Source: Bacillota bacterium
Lineage (GTDB): Bacteria; Bacillota; Clostridia; Peptostreptococcales; Anaerovoracaceae
NCBI GenBank assembly: GCA_017412505.1
Contig: JAFPXN010000062.1
Span: forward strand, 1 to 40,626
Direction of reading: 5' to 3'
DNA: 40,626 nucleotides
The notes beneath the pieces are model-generated. The model did no database searches and was not told where the DNA came from. It worked only from the letters and a program-made list of their open reading frames with translations. The stretch's first letter is position 1, and the number at the start of each line of letters is the position of its first letter. The position numbers were made by a program, and so were the translations under genes. Below are positions 32,201 to 39,526 of the stretch, in pieces.

Positions 32201-33274
32201 CTACACGCTCTGCAAGAACTCGACCAGCACGTGATAGAAATCCTCGGCGCTCTGAATGCTGACCCACTCCTCGTCGGTGCCTATGCCGCCGCCGATAAGG
32301 CCGAATTCCACGCCCTTCATACCTCTCTCGGTGTAGAAGCGGGCGTCGGACGTGCCGTAGGCGCCATAGCAGACGGAATCCTTGTCGGTCACTTTCTTCA
32401 CGGCCGCCTTGATCTTCTGCAGATAGTAATCGTCATCGTCCACCAGGAGCATGGACCCGTTGCAATAGACCTCCAGGTCGAAATCCTCTGGAATGATGGC
32501 CTTCACCCTGTCGAAAATGGTGTCCGCGTCATCCTCGGTAAAGCGGATGTCCAGCATGCAGGACGCGACGTCGGGCACCTTATTGTAAGCCTTGTTCGGC
32601 ACCTCGATGTTGGCCAGATTGACGCTGCTTTTCCATTCCTGCGTTTCGGGGTTGGGCACGAGTTCGTTCACTTTCCCGATAAAATCGATGATCTTCTCGA
32701 CCGCGTTCTCGCCCCGCCAGGGGTAGGCGCCGTGCGCCGTCGTTCCGTGTGCAGTCACCTTGAATTCCAGGATCCCCCGGGACTTGCTGACGATGTCGAA
32801 CAGGGTGGTCTCGCCGGCGATGACAAAGTCCGCTTTGACCCCTTCTTCGACCTGATAGCCGGTACCGTTAAAGCCCATGATCTCTTCGTCCGTCACGATC
32901 TGCAGACCCAGGGGATACGGCACCTTGTCCGCCATGTCCCGGAAGACCTCCAGCATGACGCAGTCGTTGGTCTTCATGTCCATGGACCCGACGCCGTACA
33001 TTCTGTCTCCTTCGACACGGGCTTCGTACTGCCAGTCCTTGCCCGGAATCACGTCCAGGTGGCCGTTCAGGATGATCTTGAACTTCTCCGGGCGGACGTC
33101 TCCCCGGTACGCGAGGATGCTGGTGGCTCCGCTGCGCTCGAAGCACTCCACAGTGAAGTCCTTGAGCTGGCCTTTGACATAATCCAGCGCCCGGTTCAGT
33201 TCCGGCCGGTTGTCCGGGTCCGTGCGCATGGCGATGAGCGCTTTCGCGTTGGGAATGATGTTGCTGATCGGCAT
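32201..33274 (-). CDS. M20-family metallopeptidase (ArgE/DapE-like), one metal ligand replaced
   Basis: This 357-residue protein is an M20 amidohydrolase with the dimerisation domain in the middle (about 165-270). Metal-site motifs: NGHLDVIP (HxD) near 67, GSMDMKTND near 93, TDEEIMG near 125 and AGETT near 148. The final motif, normally A-H-x-x-(N/D)-E, reads GIGTDEEWVSI, so Gly stands where the metal-binding His is expected. The protein could bind one metal, use another ligand, or have altered activity. Substrates of the family are N-acyl amino acids and dipeptides. AAAGGAGG precedes ATG 33274; an extension to 33355 lies upstream of that site and is rejected. Confidence 0.85.
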   Translation of the reverse strand: MPISNIIPNAKALIAMRTDPDNRPELNRALDYVKGQLKDFTVECFERSGATSILAYRGDVRPEKFKIILNGHLDVIPGKDWQYEARVEGDRMYGVGSMDMKTNDCVMLEVFRDMADKVPYPLGLQIVTDEEIMGFNGTGYQVEEGVKADFVIAGETTLFDIVSKSRGILEFKVTAHGTTAHGAYPWRGENAVEKIIDFIGKVNELVPNPETQEWKSSVNLANIEVPNKAYNKVPDVASCMLDIRFTEDDADTIFDRVKAIIPEDFDLEVYCNGSMLLVDDDDYYLQKIKAAVKKVTDKDSVCYGAYGTSDARFYTERGMKGVEFGLIGGGIGTDEEWVSIQSAEDFYHVLVEFLQSV

Positions 33275-33433
33275 GGGATGCCTCCTTTCTCGGCTGGGGA
33301 TCGTTGTTATCTTCATTATAGAGAAGAAAACATCTTTGTAAATGCCCCTCCCCACCTGTCCCTCTTATCGTACTGCGCCCGTAATAAAATGGTATCGTCA
33401 AAAGGGGGCAGAACAGAAAAGGAGGTACCGCTC

Positions 33434-33631
33434 ATGACGACCCGGCACAGCATACAGAGAGCCCGTGAAAGGCTCGGCCTGCACGAAAAACGGGCGCAGC
33501 GCGTCATCGAGCTCGCCTACGCCCGCGGCAAGCGGATCGAAGATTTCCGCGGCGGCGACGGCAAGGAGCGCATCCGCAACGTGCGCCGCTTCTTCCGCGA
33601 CCGGGAAGCCGCAGCGTTATCGCTGAACTAA
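33434..33631 (+). CDS. Small basic protein of unknown function
   Basis: This 65-residue protein is rich in Arg/Lys (HSIQRARERLGLHEKRAQRV, then IELAYARGKRIEDF) and probably alpha-helical. It is preceded by AAAAGGAGGT seven bases before ATG and sits 27 bases upstream of the HIRAN gene, so the two are probably co-transcribed. Similar small proteins starting with (H)xxxRAxERxGL are common in accessory and phage-like regions of Firmicutes, with no known role. Nucleic-acid contact is a guess from its charge. Confidence 0.65.
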   Translation: MTTRHSIQRARERLGLHEKRAQRVIELAYARGKRIEDFRGGDGKERIRNVRRFFRDREAAALSLN

Positions 33632-33658
33632 ACCCGACAAAAAAGGAGGATATATACG

Positions 33659-33973
33659 ATGAACGACATCTATTTTACGATTACAGGCACCAACTTCCGT
33701 TACGGTCAGGACTTCTTCGAGCCTGGCCAGCAGGTAAAACTGATCCGGGACCCCGACAACGAGCACGATAAAGAGGCTATCAAAGTCGAGATGCCCGGCC
33801 TGGGCCAGGTAGGCTGGGTCGCCAACAGCGTCAACACGGTATTAGGCGAGAGTCACAGCGCCGGTTGGCTGTGCGACAAGATCTTCGACGGCACGACCGG
33901 CATCGTTCTCTACGTGCTGCCCCAGGGCGTCGTGTGCAAACTGGATGTGACGACAAACGATTACCTGAGATAG
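33659..33973 (+). CDS. HIRAN-domain protein
   Basis: This 104-residue protein consists of one HIRAN domain: YFTITGTNFRYGQDFFEPGQ near the start, VKLIRDPDNEHDKEAIKVE near 27 (the conserved L.rep.N.yD..AI.V pattern), then GQVGWVANSVNTVL. HIRAN domains recognise DNA ends or stalled forks in helicase-associated proteins; stand-alone versions occur in phage and defence regions. AAAAGGAGG precedes ATG 33659. It follows the small basic protein, and a NYN nuclease gene lies downstream on the same strand after a 247-base gap. Confidence 0.8.
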   Translation: MNDIYFTITGTNFRYGQDFFEPGQQVKLIRDPDNEHDKEAIKVEMPGLGQVGWVANSVNTVLGESHSAGWLCDKIFDGTTGIVLYVLPQGVVCKLDVTTNDYLR

Positions 33974-34016
33974 GAACCCCTTCCAACGTCCGCTGCAGCA
34001 TAGAAGAAAGACTTGA

Positions 34017-34040
34017 CAAAATGGAAATATATGGTAATTT
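34017..34040 (+). repeat. ATAAATGGTAA.ATATGG element, copy S2
   Basis: This copy overlaps the end of TTGACA (34013-34018), so it may form part of a promoter about 180 bases before the NYN gene. The rest of the gap (33974-34220) shows nothing I can support apart from the NYN ribosome site. Confidence 0.55.
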
Positions 34041-34220
34041 AGTAAATGTAAATCATTCCTTTCTGGCCGACGGTTTCATTTGACTTTAGCTTATTCCATG
34101 TGTATTATTTAATCACACCTATTCATAGTTAACACGTCCCAGAGAGTATGCCCCCGATATGTGGGAAAGGCAAAAATCTGGGATTTTATTATGCATTTGA
34201 TTGCAAAGAGGAGGTAACGA

Positions 34221-34877
34221 ATGAGATGTGCCATATTGGTTGACGGCGCATTCTACAGAAGACGCGCATCAAAAGCCCTGGGCGATAAGTCGCCGAAAGA
34301 CAGGGCAGATGAGTTGATCGCCTATTGCTGGCGTCATTTAAAGTGGCACGGTCAAACGGCAGCAGAGTTGTACCGTATTTATTATTATGACTGTCCGCCA
34401 ATTACAAAACAGGTGTATCATCCATACCTGCAAAAGACGGTAGATCTTTCAAAGACGGGCTTATATAAATGGTCTACAGATTTTTATAATGAATTAAAGA
34501 AAAAGAGAAAGGTCGCTTTGCGCATGGGTGAAATATCCGAAGTGACTGCAAGATTTGAAATAAAACCTGATATAGTAAACAAACTGTTGCGAAGAGAATT
34601 ATCCATTGACGACTTAGCAGAGTTGGACTTTATTTATCGAGGGGAACAAAAGGGCGTAGATATGAAAATCGGCCTGGATATCGCATCGCTTGCTTACAAA
34701 AAGCAGGTCGAACAGATTGTTCTTATTTCCGGCGACAGCGATTTTGTATCGGCTGCAATGTTGGCCAGGCGTGAGGGAATAGACTTCATCCTGGATCCAC
34801 TGTTTGCGAAAATAAAACCGAACCTTTTCGAACACATAGACGGTTTAAGAACTTGCGACGCAAGATTCAAGCCGTAA
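34221..34877 (+). CDS. NYN-domain (PIN-like) nuclease
   Basis: This 218-residue protein begins MRCAILVDGAFYRRR (acidic Asp8) and ends its core with KGVDMKIGLDIASLA and IVLISGDSDFVSAAMLARREG. These are the three acidic clusters of NYN/LabA-like PIN-fold nucleases, which cleave RNA with metal ions. The C-terminal DPLFAKIKPNLFEHIDGL is also typical. GAGGAGG precedes the ATG. The gene is less GC-rich than its neighbours to the left, suggesting separate acquisition. Stand-alone NYN proteins often sit in defence islands. Confidence 0.83.
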   Translation: MRCAILVDGAFYRRRASKALGDKSPKDRADELIAYCWRHLKWHGQTAAELYRIYYYDCPPITKQVYHPYLQKTVDLSKTGLYKWSTDFYNELKKKRKVALRMGEISEVTARFEIKPDIVNKLLRRELSIDDLAELDFIYRGEQKGVDMKIGLDIASLAYKKQVEQIVLISGDSDFVSAAMLARREGIDFILDPLFAKIKPNLFEHIDGLRTCDARFKP

Positions 34878-34984
34878 GCAGAAGCAGGGGCAACTCTGTT
34901 TTCCATTGTCTTAGATTGTCCGTTGTACCTCAGAGGCCCTCATCCGTGATATAATTACCGCAAAGCATAAAGGGTGAAGGACCT

Positions 34985-35587
34985 ATGGTATCCATATTAA
35001 ACTACCTCGGCTTCTTCGGAATGATTCTTGCCATCGTTAACGCATTTATCGGGAAGAAGATCCGAAGCGATTATCACATCCCCAAAACATGGGTGCTCTG
35101 CGTTGTCATCGCGTACATCCTGCTGCTCCCCGTCGCGGTCTTCAACGATCTGCAGAAGCAGATTCCGGAAGGCTACTATTCGGTCCCCTGCAAAGTGTCG
35201 GTAGAAGAGACCGGTTATGATACGGACCAGGCGAGAGCTATCATCGGAGTCGATTCCATCGGCAGATGGCTCTCGGATCTAAAGGGGATCGAGGACAGTG
35301 GTCTTTATTACGTCGAGGAGGCGTCATCGCCGGAGATCGTGTATGCGCAGACGGTGATCCGCGCAACCCTCCGCGACTCTTCCGGGCAGTCTTATGCCGC
35401 AGAAGTACAGACGCCGCCGGTCAGCGCGTCGACGCTGGGCGTGACCCTGTCCGAAAGCTTTGCCGCCGCCGGTCTTTTCGAGATGGCGTTCTATCTCGTC
35501 ATGATCCTGATCGCTTTGACGAATGCGGTCAGCATCTGGATCCGCTGCCGGTACAATTACAACAAGAACAGGCAAAAGGCAAGCTGA
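34985..35587 (+). CDS. Membrane protein of unknown function
   Basis: This 200-residue protein has two N-terminal membrane spans (about 5-23 and 36-54), an extracytoplasmic-looking domain of about 105 residues, and a C-terminal span (about 164-186) ending in a basic tail RCRYNYNKNRQKAS. No enzymatic motif is seen. AAGGGTGAAGG lies before the ATG. It could be an accessory protein; no family is recognised. Confidence 0.6.
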   Translation: MVSILNYLGFFGMILAIVNAFIGKKIRSDYHIPKTWVLCVVIAYILLLPVAVFNDLQKQIPEGYYSVPCKVSVEETGYDTDQARAIIGVDSIGRWLSDLKGIEDSGLYYVEEASSPEIVYAQTVIRATLRDSSGQSYAAEVQTPPVSASTLGVTLSESFAAAGLFEMAFYLVMILIALTNAVSIWIRCRYNYNKNRQKAS

Positions 35588-35604
35588 CCCGCGCATGTGA
35601 CCCC

Positions 35605-35635
35605 TTGCCAATTTCCAATATTTGTGATATATAAT
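35605..35635 (+). promoter_or_regulatory. Promoter of a putative antitoxin RNA
   Basis: TTGCCA (35605-35610), 17-base spacer, then TATATAAT (35628-35635). No gene follows before the hairpin at 35711-35740. Confidence 0.6.
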
Positions 35636-35641
35636 ATGCGA

Positions 35642-35750
35642 GGCAATCATTTGTCTGGACAACAGACAACCGCTGGTGCGATGGCGGTGATGCCTCCCAC
35701 GAATGGGTTGAATCAGCCACCAATCACTCGGTGGCTGATTCTATTTTTTG
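35642..35750 (+). ncRNA. Putative RNA antitoxin of a type I toxin-antitoxin locus
   Basis: A short transcript is expected from the promoter at 35605-35635 to the 11-bp stem (35711-35721 with 35730-35740) followed by TATTTTTTG. It runs toward the small toxin gene and overlaps its last codons and 3' region on the opposite strand, as in TxpA/RatA and BsrG/SR4. Its first part (AACAGACAACCGCTGG, 35661-35676) is repeated, inverted, in the toxin leader. Start and end are inferred. Confidence 0.55.
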
Positions 35751-35906
35751 CGTCCATGGAACGCGGCGGCTACAAGGAGAGCCGTCAGCAGCACGAGGCT
35801 GAACTGAAACAGTCCTTCATATGTAACCATATAGAATCATACCTCCTTTCCTTCACGCATCTCTGCGCGATTCCAGGAAGCATCACCACCCCAGCGGTTG
35901 TCTGTT
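35661..35906. repeat. 16-bp inverted repeat flanking the toxin gene
   Basis: AACAGACAACCGCTGG (35661-35676) and its exact complement (35891-35906) flank the toxin. Similarity continues inward (GGTGATGCCTCC versus GGTGATGCTTCC). A full-length toxin mRNA could pair its 5' and 3' ends. Confidence 0.7.
35741..35830 (-). CDS. Holin-like type I toxin peptide
   Basis: A 29-residue peptide begins MVTYEGLF, continues with a single hydrophobic span and ends HGRKK. This matches the shape of the small holin-like toxins of Firmicutes (M-x-TYE-[AG]-L..., one span, basic tail). A very strong GAAAGGAGGT lies before the ATG at 35830. Its promoter is probably TTGCAT-N17-TATGAT (35939-35911). Overexpression of such peptides damages the membrane in relatives; here function is inferred from the family and the antisense arrangement. 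Confidence 0.72.
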   Translation of the reverse strand: MVTYEGLFQFSLVLLTALLVAAAFHGRKK

Positions 35907-35910
35907 CAAT

Positions 35911-35939
35911 ATCATAGCAAACTATATCAGTAAATGCAA
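35911..35939 (-). promoter_or_regulatory. Candidate toxin promoter
   Basis: The minus strand has TTGCAT (35939-35934), 17 bases, TATGAT (35916-35911), giving a leader of about 75 bases. Element S3 overlaps its -35 side. Confidence 0.5.
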
Positions 35940-35957
35940 CCATATATTACCATTTAT
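35934..35957 (-). repeat. ATAAATGGTAA.ATATGG element, copy S3
   Basis: Read on the minus strand, this copy begins ATAAATGGTAATATATGG and leads straight into the -35 box of the toxin promoter. Confidence 0.6.
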
Positions 35958-36108
35958 GTTCCCGGTACGCGAATGTTGGAAAGAAGAAACTGTCCGTTAT
36001 AACGGACAGCCTCTTTGGAATAATTGAGAACAAGAAAGAATAATAAATATTATTAAATATCGTATAATAGAATATAATAATAAGTGTTAGGGAGGGGGTT
36101 GGTATTGA

Positions 36109-36297
36109 ATGAAAGAACATTTAGATGGGTATATTGGAATTGACGAGGCTGCTGCATACCTAGGGATAAAAACAGTTACCTTACGTGGTTGGATCAAAAA
36201 AAACAAAGTACCCGTTTGCAAAATTGGAAAGCTATGGAAATTTAAGCGTTCTGAGTTAGACGAATGGGTAAAAAGTGGAGAAAGCGCATTTAATTAG
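36109..36297 (+). CDS. Excisionase-type HTH protein of the restriction-modification island
   Basis: This 62-residue protein is a single winged HTH of the excisionase/MerR-like type: IGIDEAAAYLGIKTVTLRGW, then IKKNKVPVCKIGKLWKFKRSELDEWVKS. It binds DNA and often precedes methyltransferase genes, where it may act as the controller protein. GGGAGGGGG lies about ten bases before the ATG. It is 21 bases before the methyltransferase start and shares its AT-rich composition, marking the left end of the acquired island. An AT-rich stretch (36040-36090) upstream probably holds the promoter. Confidence 0.85.
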   Translation: MKEHLDGYIGIDEAAAYLGIKTVTLRGWIKKNKVPVCKIGKLWKFKRSELDEWVKSGESAFN

Positions 36298-36318
36298 GAT
36301 TGGGAATAGGTGGAAGAT

Positions 36319-37398
36319 ATGATAAGGATCGCTACTGTATTTAGCGGAATAGGAGCTGCAGAAGAAGCATTAAAACAGTTGAATATAGATCATGAAATTG
36401 TTTTTGCCTGTGATAATGGAGAACGTTACATTGAGAATAGTAATGAAGATGTATATAGATGCAAAGCAGACAATCCCCAAAAGAGTATCGAAGAAATAGT
36501 TCGTGAGTTTTATGATGCTACAGGGAAGCCGAATAATGTTAAAAAGTCGTATTTTGCAAATTATTCCATAGACGAGTCTAGATGGTTCGAGGATATCCGC
36601 TTTGTTGATGGACGACCTTATCACGGGAAGGTTGATTTATTTGTTGGTGGAAGTCCATGCCAGAGTTTCTCTACTTATGGACATCGCAAAGGTTTGGAAG
36701 ATACAAGAGGAACACTTTTTTACGATTATGCAAGATTAGTGAAAGAAATACAACCCAAGGCCTTTATTTTTGAGAATGTGACAGGATTGCTAAACCATGA
36801 CGGAGGCAAAACCTGGTCCGTTATAAAAGACACATTTGAGTCTCTTAACTATGAGATAAAAATGTCTATTTTAGATGCAAAAGACTATAATCTACCACAG
36901 CTTAGAAAACGGGTATTTGTTGTTGGCATTAATCGGGATTTGCATTGCCCCGAATATGTGTTTCCTGATCCGGTACCATTAACACATAAAAGTACAGATT
37001 ACCTTGAACCGATTATTCCGAATTCTTATTATCTTGGAGAAAAGGGCTTTAACTTCGTTACAAAGGTTGAAAGAAATGAACGCCGTGCTCGTGTTAATCA
37101 AGATATTATAGGCTGCCAAACTGCCAATCAACAATTTAATTGGGTTGGCGATTTCCGTGTTGAGGAACCTGAACCAAGGCATTATAACGATCCCCGGATC
37201 TTTATTGGAGAATACAATGGAAAGCCTGCAGTTGCCAGAAAAATGCTTCCTCGAGAATTACTTAGATTAATGGGTTTTTCAGATGACTTCCAGATAGTTG
37301 TGAATGACAATGTGATGTGGAGGCAAACCGGCAATTCTATCGCTGTTCCAGTTATAAAAGCGGTTATAGTGAAAATTCTTGAAACGTTAGGGATTTGA
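36319..37398 (+). CDS. DNA (cytosine-5) methyltransferase
   Basis: This 359-residue protein has the m5C methyltransferase motifs in order: I (TVFSGIGAAE near 7), IV (GGSPCQSFS with catalytic Cys114), VI (FENVTGL), VIII (QLRKRVFVVGI), IX (RELLRLMGF) and X (WRQTGNSIAVPV). The target-recognition region is about 235-290 and does not reveal the sequence methylated. ATG 36319 follows AGGTGG; the GTG at 36310 lacks a proper site. It is followed after ten bases by the McrB-like gene, forming an R-M operon. Confidence 0.93.
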   Translation: MIRIATVFSGIGAAEEALKQLNIDHEIVFACDNGERYIENSNEDVYRCKADNPQKSIEEIVREFYDATGKPNNVKKSYFANYSIDESRWFEDIRFVDGRPYHGKVDLFVGGSPCQSFSTYGHRKGLEDTRGTLFYDYARLVKEIQPKAFIFENVTGLLNHDGGKTWSVIKDTFESLNYEIKMSILDAKDYNLPQLRKRVFVVGINRDLHCPEYVFPDPVPLTHKSTDYLEPIIPNSYYLGEKGFNFVTKVERNERRARVNQDIIGCQTANQQFNWVGDFRVEEPEPRHYNDPRIFIGEYNGKPAVARKMLPRELLRLMGFSDDFQIVVNDNVMWRQTGNSIAVPVIKAVIVKILETLGI

Positions 37399-37408
37399 GG
37401 TGCATGTG

Positions 37409-39526
37409 ATGAATGACTGGTATATTGATCGATCCAAAAACTTTTATTATGATGGGTTTGACATCATAATAGAAAAGCTTGCAACTGTGGAAAAAGATGT
37501 AAGTGCGAATGAATTAATAGCTCTTTTTGATGGGACCGGACTCATCGCCCCAGGAAACCAAAATGCTGCATTTACTAGATTCCGAGATCACGGTTTGATG
37601 CGAGAGGGCAACAAACTTGGTGAGTCTGCTTTAGATTATAGCAAGAGGATAATAAATAAAGATGAATTGATTATAGACCTCTTTTTGAAAAGGCCTGCAA
37701 AGAAACGCAATTCACCTAACATAAAACCATTTGTTGCAATATGCAAAGTGTTTGACATCATGTTTAGTATTAATACGGATCCGGATGATGTTTTTCTTAC
37801 CTTTTCGGAATGCTATAAATATCTGTATCCTTGTGATTCATATGATGAAATCACATATGAATTAGTAGATAAAATAATCAGCAATCGGGAGTATGAATAT
37901 GGGCAGCAATATCCTAAACCCAATCCGGTTTTGCCGGGAAACGAAGATACAAATCTTAGCATATGGTTCAATGCTCTAAAAGAGACTCCTGTTTTTATGC
38001 CACAGGATAATGATAGAAATGTTCTTATCCCTAATGCAAAACAAAAAGAGTTTTTCCGCTTTATCAGTGTTAACAGTGACGAGTTCTCTATTACCCCAAC
38101 AGGCAACAACTCTGAATTATACGCGTATTACTGTTCTAGAGATACTGGTTTGATGGAGGTGTTTCCCAAAGTAATTATTAAGAATGTTGAGATTGATAAA
38201 GAATCCGATATAGCGGTATTGTTTGACTATCTTTTCGGTTATAAAAAAATAGCAGGATTCAACTATCAATACTATTTAAAATATGAGTGTTTTGGCATAT
38301 TTTTCCCTTTCATAACACTGCCGCGCCTTCCTATTAGGCATATTCAAATGTTAAATAAACCCATTGGAGAATCTCTGTTTAATTATATTTCCTCTAGGGG
38401 TGGTTATTATGAAGATTTAATCAATAAAGGGGATAATGAATACGCAAAGACAGTTTTACATGATAACGCGGAGTGGAAAATGACAGTTATATACAGGACC
38501 AAATTAAATAAAGATTTTCCATATAACCATATTGTGTTTGGTGCACCAGGTACCGGAAAGAGTTTTACTGTTAATAAAGATCTTAAGGAATTGTTAGGTG
38601 CCGATAACGATAATGATTATGAACGCGTTACATTTCACCCTGATTATTCTTACGCCAATTTTGTGGGGTCCTATAAGCCGGTTCCAATTAAGGATGAATC
38701 GGGCAATGAATCAATTACTTATAAATATGTCCCAGGACCATTTATGCGGGTGTATGTGAACGCCCTAAAAAACGCTTTGACAGAATCACCAAAACCATTT
38801 CTTTTAGTAGTTGAGGAGATTAACCGTGCAAATGTTGCAGCAGTTTTTGGTGATGTTTTTCAGCTTTTAGATCGCGACAAATATGGTGTAAGCGAGTATC
38901 CTATCCAAGCGTCCGAAGACATCAAAGCATTCTTGGCGGAGCAACTGGGAGGAACTCCAGAGGATTATGCAAAAATTCGCATTCCAAATAATATGTTTAT
39001 TTGGGCGACAATGAATAGTGCAGATCAAGGCGTCTTTCCTATGGATACAGCATTTAGGCGAAGATGGGATTTTACTTATATCGGTATAGATGACAGAGAT
39101 GAGGAAATCCGTGGAAAATATGTTCTATTAGGTAAAGATTCGTCTCAAAAAGTTGAGTGGAATAAACTTCGCAAGGCAATTAATCGATATTTGACCAGTC
39201 AAAAAATTAATGAGGATAAACAACTCGGCCCGTATTTTATCTCGCGTAATGTGATTATTCCCGAAAATGGAGATGAAATAGATAAGGAACTGTTTAGTGA
39301 AACATTTAAAAGTAAGGTGATAATGTATTTGTTTGAGGACGCCGCCAAACAAAAACGTCCCGATTTATTTTCTGGTTGTGGAAATGACCGCAGACGGTAT
39401 TCTGATATATGTAAATTATTTGATGAAATTGGAGTAAATATTTTTAATAGTTCAATTGTCACCTTTACCGAAACAAGTTTAGTTCCTGCTTTTGATAATG
39501 GTGATACAAAAGTCGATGGATTATGA
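37409..39526 (+). CDS. McrB-like AAA+ restriction ATPase/GTPase subunit
   Basis: This 705-residue protein has an N-terminal region of about 360 residues that should bind DNA and a C-terminal AAA+ domain of the McrB group: Walker A GAPGTGKS at 378-385, Walker B VVEEINRANVA near 467, sensor ATMNSADQ near 530 and Arg-rich AFRRRWDF near 547. Such subunits translocate DNA for a nuclease partner, as in McrBC and LlaJI. GAGGTG lies six bases before ATG 37409. The stop overlaps the start of the next gene (ATGA), so the two subunits are coupled. The N-terminal region has no recognised domain and may set the target specificity. Confidence 0.88.
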   Translation: MNDWYIDRSKNFYYDGFDIIIEKLATVEKDVSANELIALFDGTGLIAPGNQNAAFTRFRDHGLMREGNKLGESALDYSKRIINKDELIIDLFLKRPAKKRNSPNIKPFVAICKVFDIMFSINTDPDDVFLTFSECYKYLYPCDSYDEITYELVDKIISNREYEYGQQYPKPNPVLPGNEDTNLSIWFNALKETPVFMPQDNDRNVLIPNAKQKEFFRFISVNSDEFSITPTGNNSELYAYYCSRDTGLMEVFPKVIIKNVEIDKESDIAVLFDYLFGYKKIAGFNYQYYLKYECFGIFFPFITLPRLPIRHIQMLNKPIGESLFNYISSRGGYYEDLINKGDNEYAKTVLHDNAEWKMTVIYRTKLNKDFPYNHIVFGAPGTGKSFTVNKDLKELLGADNDNDYERVTFHPDYSYANFVGSYKPVPIKDESGNESITYKYVPGPFMRVYVNALKNALTESPKPFLLVVEEINRANVAAVFGDVFQLLDRDKYGVSEYPIQASEDIKAFLAEQLGGTPEDYAKIRIPNNMFIWATMNSADQGVFPMDTAFRRRWDFTYIGIDDRDEEIRGKYVLLGKDSSQKVEWNKLRKAINRYLTSQKINEDKQLGPYFISRNVIIPENGDEIDKELFSETFKSKVIMYLFEDAAKQKRPDLFSGCGNDRRRYSDICKLFDEIGVNIFNSSIVTFTETSLVPAFDNGDTKVDGL

